NCBI RefSeq assembly: GCF_002234575.2 | Contig: NZ_CP022464.2 | Span: forward strand, 806,001-870,000 | From: Enterocloster bolteae | Lineage (GTDB): Bacteria > Bacillota > Clostridia > Lachnospirales > Lachnospiraceae | DNA: 64,000 nucleotides | Direction: 5' to 3' | Shown: piece after piece, positions 56,424 to 64,000 of the stretch | Numbering within the stretch: the first letter of the stretch is position 1 | Layout: each line of letters opens with the position of its first letter | Made by a program: the position numbers and the translations under genes | Notes under the pieces: model-generated | Told to the model about the DNA's origin: nothing | Seen by the model: only the letters and a program-made list of their open reading frames with translations | The model's database searches: none

Positions 56424-57296
56424 CTAAAGTTTCTGGACCAGATGGATCTTTTTGTACTTTACAGGGGAGATGCCGTACTCTTTTTTAAACAGATGATAAA
56501 AATAATTGATGCTCTGAAAGCCGCTTTCATATATTACGTCTACAATCTCCATATCTGTGTGTATCAGAAGATTAGCAGCATAGTTAAGCCGTTTTCCGTT
56601 GATGTAGGCAGAGGGGGTGATTCCCAGATGCTTACGGAACATTCTGCAGATGTGTTCCGGGGAACGCTGTGTCTGGCGGACAAGATAATCCATCCCCATG
56701 GTCAGGTTTTTGGGATTGGATAATCCCTCCAGGGCAGGAACAAGCCAGGCCGGCAGATTGGAGGCATCCGAGGACCTTTTTTGTTTTTCCAATTCAGGAA
56801 TGATATAGGAATACATAATGTCAATAAGGATTGCTCTGAGATGGGTGTTTTTTTCCTCCATATCAGAAGATGACAGCTGGTTAAGAAAGGACAAACGATT
56901 TTGGATCATCAGCGTGTCAATGGTGCTTAACCGGACAATCGGGGAGTGGGAACCAGCAAACAGTTCTTTGCGCGGGGCCTGAGAGTTATAAAGATAACCA
57001 AAAAGAGAATTTACCGTATAAGCCGGAAAGGCCAGATTAATATGTACAGAGTCCCCGGTCTGTATTTTGGTGTGGATATCACCGGGACGGATAAGAAGCA
57101 GATTTCCATGCCCAAGTTTGATTCGGTCATTATTTAACAAAATATCCAGTGAATTCTCAGTCACTAGTATGATTTCATAAAAATCATGGACCTGCGGGTA
57201 TTCATTTGCATCAATCAGTGTACGGATTGAGTAATAGACCTCGCAATCAATGGGGAATACAGATGGAGTATTTACATTTTTAGCTGAAATTTGCAT
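56424..57296 (-). CDS. AraC-family transcriptional regulator
   Basis: A 290-residue regulator with an N-terminal cupin-like sugar-sensing domain (about 20-150; PQVHDFYEIILV and LIRPGDIHT) and a C-terminal AraC DNA-binding domain (about 185-285; YLVRQTQRSPEHICRMFRK and IVDVIYESGFQSINYFYHLF). AraC activators often control adjacent sugar genes. It is divergent from the third sugar transporter, its likely target. The ATG at 57296 follows GAGAGGA; the frame is open to 57431, but no signal supports that start. Confidence 0.9.
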   Translation of the reverse strand: MQISAKNVNTPSVFPIDCEVYYSIRTLIDANEYPQVHDFYEIILVTENSLDILLNNDRIKLGHGNLLLIRPGDIHTKIQTGDSVHINLAFPAYTVNSLFGYLYNSQAPRKELFAGSHSPIVRLSTIDTLMIQNRLSFLNQLSSSDMEEKNTHLRAILIDIMYSYIIPELEKQKRSSDASNLPAWLVPALEGLSNPKNLTMGMDYLVRQTQRSPEHICRMFRKHLGITPSAYINGKRLNYAANLLIHTDMEIVDVIYESGFQSINYFYHLFKKEYGISPVKYKKIHLVQKL

Positions 57297-57420
57297 AAGA
57301 ATAGTTCCTCTCCCTGCCTGAATATCCAGTTGTTTTTGTCTAAATATCAATATAAAACAATAAATATCAAAAGTAAAGAAGATTTGGGGAATAAAATAAG
57401 ATATAGTAAGAACATAAATG

Positions 57421-57432
57421 AATGAGCTCATT
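57421..57432. promoter_or_regulatory. Perfect 12-bp palindrome between the AraC gene and CUT2 operon
   Basis: AATGAGCTCATT at 57421-57432 lies 46 bases before the binding-protein start. No good -35/-10 pair is seen for that operon, which fits an activator-dependent promoter. Confidence 0.45.
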
Positions 57433-57477
57433 TAAATGAAAACAAAAACTATGTAATGATATTAGGAGGCAAGCTTT

Positions 57478-58569
57478 ATGAAGAAGATAGCGTTAGCAGC
57501 AATGATATTAGGAATGGCCGGTGTATTGGGTGCATGCAGCATGGATGGAGACGGAGCATCCAAGACAACAGGAGGAACAACCGTGGCCCAGGGGACAAGC
57601 CAGGAAGAGAAAGGTCAGAAAGAGAAGGCCGGAGAAGGGGAAGAGCAGACAGATACGTCTGGTGCAGGGAAGTCAATTGCAGGTATTGTGTTCCAGGAAG
57701 ATCAGTTTTTTAAGCTGATGTCGGCTGGATATGAGGCGGCTGCAAAGGATCTGGGGTATGAAATCCAGCTTTCCAATGTCACAAATGATCAGATGAAGGA
57801 AACTGAGCTGGTAAATACATATACAGCACAAGGAGTTGCCGGCATCGCCATCTCCCCTCTGTCCGCAACCATTTCTCCGGAGGCACTTAAGGTTTCAAGC
57901 GATAAAGGGGTCAAAATCTGTGTGGCCAATACGGCCATGGACTCATACCCTTTTTCCATAGCAGCCTATACCTCGGATAATTATGCCTTTTGTAAACAGA
58001 CTGGCGAGATTGCAGTAGACTTTATTAAGGAAAAATACGGGGATGAGAAAATCGAGCTGGGAATCCTTCAGTTTAAGACACAAATTCCAGAAACCTCAGC
58101 AGAGAGGGTCAACGGCTTCCTTGCTGCCCTGGATGAGGGCGGGGTAAACTATGAGATTGTTTCCAACCAGGATGCATGGCTCCAGGATACAGCCATTGCA
58201 AAAGCAGGAGACATGCTGGCCGCCAACCCGGATATTGATATCATGTTTGCTGCCAACGACGGCGGAACCATCGGTGCTGTTATGGCAGTGGAAAATGCAG
58301 GACAGGCAGGCAAGACCTTTGTATTCGGTACTGACGCGTCTGAGCAGATTGTGGATTTGCTGAAAGCAGATAATGATATTCTTCAGGCCGTCACAGGACA
58401 GGATCCGTTTCAGATTGGATATAAGACGGTTGAGACTCTGGTCCAGTCCATTGAAGGAAAGGATGTGGCGGACCAGGGAAAGACAGTAATTGTGGAAGGT
58501 ATACCGTTAAGACGCGGCGATACAAAGCAGCTGGATGATTTTATGTCAGACCTTAAATCCAAAATGTAG
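57478..58569 (+). CDS. Sugar ABC transporter substrate-binding lipoprotein (CUT2)
   Basis: A 363-residue lipoprotein with signal peptide and lipobox LGAC (cysteine near residue 20), an acidic/basic linker to about 60 and a type-4 sugar-binding domain (IAGIVFQEDQFFKLMSAGYE, GIAISPLSATISPEAL). The genes downstream point to a hexuronate, aldonate or related sugar acid as a candidate ligand. It starts after TAGGAGG and heads the operon divergent from the AraC gene. Confidence 0.92.
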   Translation: MKKIALAAMILGMAGVLGACSMDGDGASKTTGGTTVAQGTSQEEKGQKEKAGEGEEQTDTSGAGKSIAGIVFQEDQFFKLMSAGYEAAAKDLGYEIQLSNVTNDQMKETELVNTYTAQGVAGIAISPLSATISPEALKVSSDKGVKICVANTAMDSYPFSIAAYTSDNYAFCKQTGEIAVDFIKEKYGDEKIELGILQFKTQIPETSAERVNGFLAALDEGGVNYEIVSNQDAWLQDTAIAKAGDMLAANPDIDIMFAANDGGTIGAVMAVENAGQAGKTFVFGTDASEQIVDLLKADNDILQAVTGQDPFQIGYKTVETLVQSIEGKDVADQGKTVIVEGIPLRRGDTKQLDDFMSDLKSKM

Positions 58570-58604
58570 CTGAGTTCGTTACCGGTAAGAATAAGGAGTA
58601 TGCC

Positions 58605-60098
58605 ATGAGCATTTTGAGAACGGAAGGGATTATAAAGGATTATCCGGGAACAAGAGCATTGGATGATGTCACCGTATCCTTTGACAGCGGAAAAGTCCAT
58701 GCCTTTATCGGAAAGAACGGGTCGGGAAAATCAACCCTGGTTAAAGTATTTGCAGGCGCCATTCAGCCCACAAGCGGACATTTTTATCTGGATGAAGAGG
58801 AATTGCATTTCAGTACACCGGTGGAAGCACTGAACAAGGGAATCGCCACTGTATATCAGGAGCTGAGTCTGGTTCCCCATCTCTCAGTGGCGGAAAATAT
58901 TTTTTTGGGACGTCTTCCAAAGAAGGGACGTCTGGTAGACTGGAAGAGGACATATCAGATGGCAGGAGAGCTGCTGCATGCAATGGGCGTAGATATTGAC
59001 CCCCATGAAAAGGTGTTCAGGCTCAGTATGTGGCAGTGCCAGGTGGTGGAAATCACCAAGGCCATGAGCTTTAAACCGAAGGTGCTTATGCTGGATGAGC
59101 CCACATCGGCTCTGGCCGCCAATGAAACCCAGAAGCTGTTTGAGGCAATACGGATGTTAAAAAAGCAGGATGTAATCATTATCTACATCTCCCACAGATT
59201 ACAGGAGCTGTGGGAGATTGCAGACAGCGTTACAGTGCTGCGGGATGGAAAATACATAGGAACAGAGCCAATCAGTTCGCTGCAGCACAAGGATATCATT
59301 ACTATGATGTTCGGTGATGTGGAAATCAAGGAAAGACCCGGAGACCTTAAGGTGCAGGATGGCATCATAATGGATGTAAAACATCTTACCCGCAAGGGGA
59401 AGTTCCAGGACGTATCCTTTCAGCTGAGAAAGGGAGAGGTATTAGGAATTGCAGGAATGCTGGGGTCCGGCCGTACAGAGCTGCTGCGCTGTATATTTGG
59501 TGCAGACCCATACGACAGCGGTGAAATCCTGGTGGATCAGAAAACTGCTCCCAAAAATGCCGGTCCCATCGGAATGATGCAGATGGGGCTGGGGCTGACG
59601 CCGGAAGAGAGAAAAACGCAGGGGGTGATTTTGATTCATTCCATCCGTGATAACCTCTGCTATGCCAGTATGGATAAGATGACACAGCGCCATGTGATAA
59701 ATGAAAAAACCAGAAAAGAATTTTCAGAGAGACAGATTAGGGATTTACAGATTAAAATTCCGGATTTGATGGCCCCGGTAAGCTCTCTTTCCGGCGGCAA
59801 CCAGCAAAAGGTAATTATTGGAAACTGGTTGAATACGGCTCCCAAGATTATGATGTATGATGAGCCCTCCAGAGGAATAGATGTAAAAGCAAAACAACAG
59901 ATTTTCCAGATTATGTGGGAGCAGTCCAGAAAAGGAATATCCAGTATTTTTGTGTCATCAGAGCTGGAGGAACTGGTGGAGGTATGTCACAGGATTCTGA
60001 TTATGCATATGGGAAAAATCGTTGGGGAAGTGTGTCTGGACGACCATGTGACCATAGATGCATTATACGCGTATTGTATGGGAGGAAAGGTAGAATGA
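58605..60098 (+). CDS. CUT2 sugar ABC transporter ATPase (RbsA-like)
   Basis: A 497-residue double ATPase. Domain 1: Walker A GKNGSGKSTL, Q-loop YQELS, signature region LSMWQCQVVEITK, Walker B LMLDEPTSA and ISHRLQE. Domain 2: GMLGSGRTEL, LSGGNQQKVI, MYDEPSRGID. Unlike the protein encoded at 45.9 kb, the active-site residues of domain 1 are intact. It overlaps the permease gene by four bases (ATGA), showing tight coupling. Confidence 0.94.
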   Translation: MSILRTEGIIKDYPGTRALDDVTVSFDSGKVHAFIGKNGSGKSTLVKVFAGAIQPTSGHFYLDEEELHFSTPVEALNKGIATVYQELSLVPHLSVAENIFLGRLPKKGRLVDWKRTYQMAGELLHAMGVDIDPHEKVFRLSMWQCQVVEITKAMSFKPKVLMLDEPTSALAANETQKLFEAIRMLKKQDVIIIYISHRLQELWEIADSVTVLRDGKYIGTEPISSLQHKDIITMMFGDVEIKERPGDLKVQDGIIMDVKHLTRKGKFQDVSFQLRKGEVLGIAGMLGSGRTELLRCIFGADPYDSGEILVDQKTAPKNAGPIGMMQMGLGLTPEERKTQGVILIHSIRDNLCYASMDKMTQRHVINEKTRKEFSERQIRDLQIKIPDLMAPVSSLSGGNQQKVIIGNWLNTAPKIMMYDEPSRGIDVKAKQQIFQIMWEQSRKGISSIFVSSELEELVEVCHRILIMHMGKIVGEVCLDDHVTIDALYAYCMGGKVE

Positions 60099-61111
60099 AA
60101 TCTGTAAAAATCGACTCATTGCATATGGAACTATTTTCCTGCAAAAAAACAAAAAATTTAATTCTGGACCACCTGATTGAAATTCTTCTGCTGGTTCTGA
60201 TTATTGGTGTAAGTATTGCGGCGCCGTCCTTTCTGAAATCGGGAAATATTTTAAACATATTGCGGAATGCGGCTATGAAGGGTGTCATTGCTTACGGAAT
60301 GTGTCTGGTAATCATTTCAGGTGAAATAGACCTGTCCGTTGGATCCCAGGTAGCCTTAAGCGGAGTGCTGGCAGGATTTATCTCAAAGGGACTTGCTGAG
60401 GCAGGAATCATGCCCATTGAGCTTGGCGCGTTAGTGGGAATTGCAGCAGCCACCCTGGTGGCTCTCTTGACAGGATTGTTCCACGCATGGGCCAGACAGA
60501 AATTTAATATGCCCAGTTTCATTATCACACTGGCTACCCTGAATGTGATGTATGGTTTTGCGGCTATCGTGTGCGGCGGATTTCCTATCGCCAATGCCTT
60601 CCCAACCTGGTATGCCTTTTTGGGAAGCGGAAGGATTCTGGGAATACCCTTTCCCGCCATTGTCTTTATCTTAATCTTCCTGTTTTTTTGGTTCCTGACA
60701 GAGAAAACTGACCTGGGAAGAAGAATTTACGCAGTGGGAGGTAATGCGGAGGCTGCCCGTTTGAATGGAATCAGTGTGTGGAAAACCAGGATTTTTGTCA
60801 TGTGTATGGTGCAGCTGATGTGTGTATTGTCAGGTATTATGAATTCCGCACAGGTCCGTTCTGCCACATTTACCTTTGGACGCGGCTGGGAGACGCAGAT
60901 TATATCCTCTGTAGTAATCGGCGGTACCAGTATGTTGGGCGGTATTGGAACCATATGGGGAACTTTGATAGGCGTACTATTTACAGGTGTAATCACCAAC
61001 GCCATGACATTGCTGAATGTAAACGAGTTCATGCAGTATGTGATTAATGGCGCCCTGATGTTTTTTGCAGTTATGTTTAACACATACATGACGAAAAAAA
61101 GAAATAATTAA
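60095..61111 (+). CDS. CUT2 sugar ABC transporter permease (RbsC-like)
   Basis: A 338-residue permease with eight to ten helices and the RbsC motifs SGEIDLSVGSQVALSG near residue 68 and IGGTSMLGGIGT near residue 275. The start at 60095 overlaps the ATPase stop by four bases; the open frame upstream to 59915 lies inside the ATPase gene and is rejected. An unusually charged segment precedes the first helix. Confidence 0.93.
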   Translation: MKSVKIDSLHMELFSCKKTKNLILDHLIEILLLVLIIGVSIAAPSFLKSGNILNILRNAAMKGVIAYGMCLVIISGEIDLSVGSQVALSGVLAGFISKGLAEAGIMPIELGALVGIAAATLVALLTGLFHAWARQKFNMPSFIITLATLNVMYGFAAIVCGGFPIANAFPTWYAFLGSGRILGIPFPAIVFILIFLFFWFLTEKTDLGRRIYAVGGNAEAARLNGISVWKTRIFVMCMVQLMCVLSGIMNSAQVRSATFTFGRGWETQIISSVVIGGTSMLGGIGTIWGTLIGVLFTGVITNAMTLLNVNEFMQYVINGALMFFAVMFNTYMTKKRNN

Positions 61112-61134
61112 TGAGAGTGGCTTGGAGGAAGGAA

Positions 61135-62202
61135 ATGAAGCTGGGAGTCGGATTATATCGTTACATGCTAAAGGATGAGGAATTTACCTTTGCAAGACAG
61201 TGCGGATGCTCGGATGTAATTATCCATCTGGCAAATTACTACGATGGAGAAAATGATATTGTCAAAGCTACGGATGAAAAGGAAAATTACGGAATCGCCA
61301 GAGCAGGGGAGTCTGTTTGGAGTCTGGACCACATGATGGTTCTCCAGAAGCAGGCAAAGGAAAAGGGGCTTAATATTTACGGAATTGAGAATTTCAGTCC
61401 GGCGGACTGGTATGATATATTGCTGGATGGACCTAAAAAGGAAGAACAGATGGAGCATCTGAAGGAAATTATACGCAATGCAGGAAAAGCAGGTATACGA
61501 TGTTTCGGATATAATTTCAGTCTTGCTGGAGTGTGGGGCCACCAAAAAACCAAAAAGGCCAGAGGAGGAGCGATCAGTACCTGTTTTCATGCCGGACAGC
61601 TCAATCTGGATGCCAGGATTCCAAAGGGTGAGATATGGAATATGACCTATGCAGAGAATGCCCGGGGAGAATACATAGAAGATATCGGATACGAGGAATT
61701 GTGGAATAGGCTAAAATGGTTTCTGGAGCGTATTCTTCCGGTGGCAGAGGAGGCAGGAGTAATGATGGCCCTGCACCCGGACGACCCGCCTATGCCATTT
61801 TTAAGAGGTACTCCGCGCCTGGTCTACCAGCCGCAGCTGTATCAGAAAGTGCTGGACCTGGTTCCAAGTCCATGCAATGGAATCGACTTTTGCATGGGAA
61901 GTATCCAGGAGATGACAGATGGAAATATCTATGATGCCTTGGAGCAGTATTCCTCCCAGGGAAAGATTGGCTATGCCCATGTCAGGAATGTACGGGGCAA
62001 GGTTCCAGATTATACGGAAGTATTTGTGGATGACGGGGATATCAATATAAAGAGAACATTGGAGATTTTAAAAAAGAATCACTTTGAAGGTGTTCTGATT
62101 CCTGACCATACGCCGCAGATTCAGTGCCAGGATACATGGCATGCGGGAATGGCCTTTGCTCTTGGATTTATAAGGGCGGAGTTAATGGGGCTGGAAGGAT
62201 AG
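61135..62202 (+). CDS. Mannonate dehydratase-like protein (UxuA family)
   Basis: A 355-residue TIM-barrel protein resembling UxuA, which dehydrates D-mannonate to 2-keto-3-deoxygluconate in glucuronate breakdown. Family-like segments are MALHPDDPPMPFLRGTPRLV near residue 214, NGIDFCMGS near 252, YAHVRNVRG near 284 and the terminal WHAGMAFALGFIRAELMG. Some relatives act on other aldonates, so substrate identity is not certain. The ATG at 61135 follows GGAGG; an ATG at 61111 in frame overlaps the permease stop and has no such site. Confidence 0.85.
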   Translation: MKLGVGLYRYMLKDEEFTFARQCGCSDVIIHLANYYDGENDIVKATDEKENYGIARAGESVWSLDHMMVLQKQAKEKGLNIYGIENFSPADWYDILLDGPKKEEQMEHLKEIIRNAGKAGIRCFGYNFSLAGVWGHQKTKKARGGAISTCFHAGQLNLDARIPKGEIWNMTYAENARGEYIEDIGYEELWNRLKWFLERILPVAEEAGVMMALHPDDPPMPFLRGTPRLVYQPQLYQKVLDLVPSPCNGIDFCMGSIQEMTDGNIYDALEQYSSQGKIGYAHVRNVRGKVPDYTEVFVDDGDINIKRTLEILKKNHFEGVLIPDHTPQIQCQDTWHAGMAFALGFIRAELMGLEG

Positions 62203-62224
62203 GAAGATAAAAGGAGGTCTGTAT

Positions 62225-62968
62225 ATGCAGTTATTTGATTTGACGGATAAGAATGTCCTGATTACAGGAGGAACCAGGGGAATTGGCTTTGCAATTGCAC
62301 AGGGAGTGAAGCAGGCAGGCGGCAGGGTATGGATTCATGGCAGCAGTGAGGACAGGACCAGAAGGATTGCAGAGGAAAATGGATTTGACTATCTTTACGG
62401 CGATCTCAGAGACCAGGAAGGGTTAGACGGAATGCTGCGTCCTTTCCTGTCCAGGGAGGACAGACTGGATGTGCTGATTAACAATGCCGGTTTTGAGACT
62501 CACAGCGCCATTGAAAACGCTGAGGAGGAGTCAATGGACGCCATCTACAATGTAAATACCAAGTCGCCTTATTTCCTGCTGCAGAAGCTGCTTCCGGCTT
62601 TGAAAAAGGCCGGGCGGGCATCCGTCATCAACGTGACCTCCATTCATCAGAAGGTGCCGGTGCGGGAAAATGGCTATTACTGCATGGCTAAAGCATCGTT
62701 AGGTATGTTTACCAAGGTGGCTGCCCTGGAGCTGGCCAAGTATGGAATCCGTGTCAATAATCTGGCCCCCGGCGCCATTCTTACGGATATGAACCGTGAA
62801 CTGGTGGAGGCCATGGATTTTGAAAAATGGATTCCCATAGGACGGGTTGGCCGTGCGGATGAGCTGATTGGTCCTGCCGTATTCCTGGCTTCTGATGCCT
62901 CCTCCTATGTAACCGGAACCACATTGTATGTGGACGGGGGATACAGTGAAAATCTGCTGCGGTATTAA
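62225..62968 (+). CDS. SDR-family NAD(P)-dependent dehydrogenase
   Basis: A 247-residue classical short-chain dehydrogenase. Cofactor motif TGGTRGIGFA is at residues 15-24, NNAG near 88-91, the catalytic Ser in NVTSIHQ near 139, and YxxxK in YYCMAKAS near 154. Placed after a UxuA-like gene, it could reduce fructuronate to mannonate, as some SDRs replace UxuB in Firmicutes, or oxidise a related sugar acid. AGGAGG precedes the ATG. Confidence 0.87.
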   Translation: MQLFDLTDKNVLITGGTRGIGFAIAQGVKQAGGRVWIHGSSEDRTRRIAEENGFDYLYGDLRDQEGLDGMLRPFLSREDRLDVLINNAGFETHSAIENAEEESMDAIYNVNTKSPYFLLQKLLPALKKAGRASVINVTSIHQKVPVRENGYYCMAKASLGMFTKVAALELAKYGIRVNNLAPGAILTDMNRELVEAMDFEKWIPIGRVGRADELIGPAVFLASDASSYVTGTTLYVDGGYSENLLRY

Positions 62969-63039
62969 AGGCTGGGAAGTGGAATTGCGGAGTGGGGATG
63001 CATATTGGCATTGCCAAGTGCGCAGAAAGGAGAGTGGCA

Positions 63040-64000
63040 ATGTACAGCCGTAATTATGGGTGCAGGATCACAGACCAGATAATCATGGATGGCAACAAGG
63101 CGGTTGTCATGGAAAATCAAAAGCTGCGGCTGACATTTTTGGCTGACAGGGGCATGGACTGTGTGGAAATGCTGTACAAGCCGGAGGATATTGATTTTAT
63201 GTGGCGGTCTCCGGCGGGGCTTCATAAAAGAAGTGAGTATCTGTCTAATTCCGGGGACAGTCTGGGGAATTACCTGGACCATAATTCAGGAGGATGGCAG
63301 GAGATACTTCCCAACGGAGGAGGAGAGTGCAGCTACAAAGGCGCTTGTCTGGGGATGCACGGGGAGATTTCAAGTGTGCCGTGGGATTGCAGGATCATAA
63401 AGGATTCTGAGGAGGAGGTTGTCCTTAAGGCATGCATTACCACCCTGCGTTCCCCGTTCCGTCTGGAGAAGGAAATATCCTTAAAGATGGATGAAAGCGC
63501 CATCACAATCCGGGAAAGCCTTACCAATCTGGCAAAGGAGCCAATGGAGCTTATGTGGGGCCATCACCCCACCGTGGGAAAACCTTTTCTGGATAGCAGC
63601 TGCCGGATTGACACAAATGGGACTGTGGGTTTTTCCATGGATCAGCGCGATTTTGAGACACAGCGTCTGAAGCCGGGAACCAGGTTTGAATGGCCTGCTG
63701 CCGGCAATGGAGTGGATTTTTCAAACGTGCCGGAGGAGGATGCTGATACTGCGGATATGATTTATATAACCGGTTTTCCGGAGCGTGCCTGGTACCGGGT
63801 ACATAATGAAACTAAAAACATAAGTTATGGAATGAGCTGGGACGGAAAACTGTTCCCATATATGTGGATGTGGCAGGTATGCGGTGGTTCTTATGGATAT
63901 CCATGGTATGGAAGAACTTATAACCTGGCGCTGGAGCCATGGACCAGTTACCCGTCATCGGGTTTAATAAAGGCCATTGAGAATGGAAGCGCTCTCTGTC
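63040..64000 (+). CDS. Aldose-1-epimerase-like protein (COG2017/DUF4432), cut by window end
   Basis: Starts at ATG 63040 after AGAAAGGAG and is open for 320 codons to the window edge, with no stop. The fold is the galactose-mutarotase type: FLADRGMDCVEMLYKPEDID near residue 34, FMWRSPAGLH, GGWQEILPNGG near 89, MHGEIS and WGHHPT near 174. Such proteins interconvert sugar anomers or related sugars before catabolism. It is the last visible gene of the CUT2-UxuA operon, and its C-terminus is missing. Confidence 0.85.
   Translation, partial: MYSRNYGCRITDQIIMDGNKAVVMENQKLRLTFLADRGMDCVEMLYKPEDIDFMWRSPAGLHKRSEYLSNSGDSLGNYLDHNSGGWQEILPNGGGECSYKGACLGMHGEISSVPWDCRIIKDSEEEVVLKACITTLRSPFRLEKEISLKMDESAITIRESLTNLAKEPMELMWGHHPTVGKPFLDSSCRIDTNGTVGFSMDQRDFETQRLKPGTRFEWPAAGNGVDFSNVPEEDADTADMIYITGFPERAWYRVHNETKNISYGMSWDGKLFPYMWMWQVCGGSYGYPWYGRTYNLALEPWTSYPSSGLIKAIENGSALC

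Overview
This 64 kb window looks like chromosome of a spore-forming, strictly anaerobic Firmicute, most likely a Lachnospiraceae member of the Clostridium clostridioforme / Enterocloster group. The evidence is indirect: clostridial RpoB/RpoC, a rpsL-rpsG-fusA-tuf cluster, SpoIIR with a sigma-F-like promoter, a CooS-type carbon monoxide dehydrogenase, biotin-dependent sodium-pump decarboxylase genes and many sugar ABC transporters. Codon use is GC-rich. The assignment rests on recognising protein families; no database comparison was possible.

Layout. 0-7.8 kb holds mixed housekeeping genes: cyclophilin, GNAT acetyltransferase, DUF624 protein, ispE, a GntR/FCD regulator, spoIIR, ddl and a DUF1934 protein. 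7.9-22.7 kb is the transcription/translation core (rpoB, rpoC, then rpsL, rpsG, fusA, tuf), interrupted after rpoC by an XRE regulator and a DUF401-type transporter. 22.7-26.9 kb is a leftward cooS - cooF-like ferredoxin - flavin oxidoreductase operon next to an Rrf2 regulator; the intergenic DNA has a perfect 11+3+11 palindrome, a degraded second copy and a near-consensus Rex site. 27-31.4 kb holds a MATE exporter, a YitT protein, a PgsA-like synthase and an RpiR regulator.

31.5-47.3 kb is sugar uptake. The first locus is a CUT1 transporter (binding protein plus two permeases, no ATPase) with an MBL hydrolase, facing a 761-residue regulator that fuses a LacI repressor to a whole solute-binding-protein domain. 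The second is a CUT2 operon: binding protein, lactonase-like hydrolase, RbsA ATPase, RbsC permease, YesN-type response regulator, a histidine kinase with almost no extracellular part, and a second RbsA-like protein that has lost its catalytic ATPase residues. 47.5-50.6 kb has a secreted DUF5722 protein and aspartate kinase.

50.9-56.3 kb encodes a five-gene decarboxylase set: a 12S-type acyl-CoA carboxyltransferase, OadG-like gamma, biotin carrier, OadB sodium pump and a 5S/OadA-type carboxyltransferase. These are the parts of both a transcarboxylase and a sodium-pumping decarboxylase. 56.4-64 kb is a hexuronate-type catabolic locus: AraC regulator, a third (CUT2) sugar transporter, mannonate dehydratase, SDR dehydrogenase and an aldose-epimerase-like protein cut by the window edge.

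The strongest undescribed signal is a structured repeat. Two 94-bp units lie in exact tandem directly before the Shine-Dalgarno of the CUT2 binding protein; its 3' half recurs directly before the Shine-Dalgarno of the OadA-like gene; and its first hairpin recurs in the unusually long rpsL-rpsG gap. The hairpins differ by compensatory changes, which points to a functional RNA in 5' leaders.
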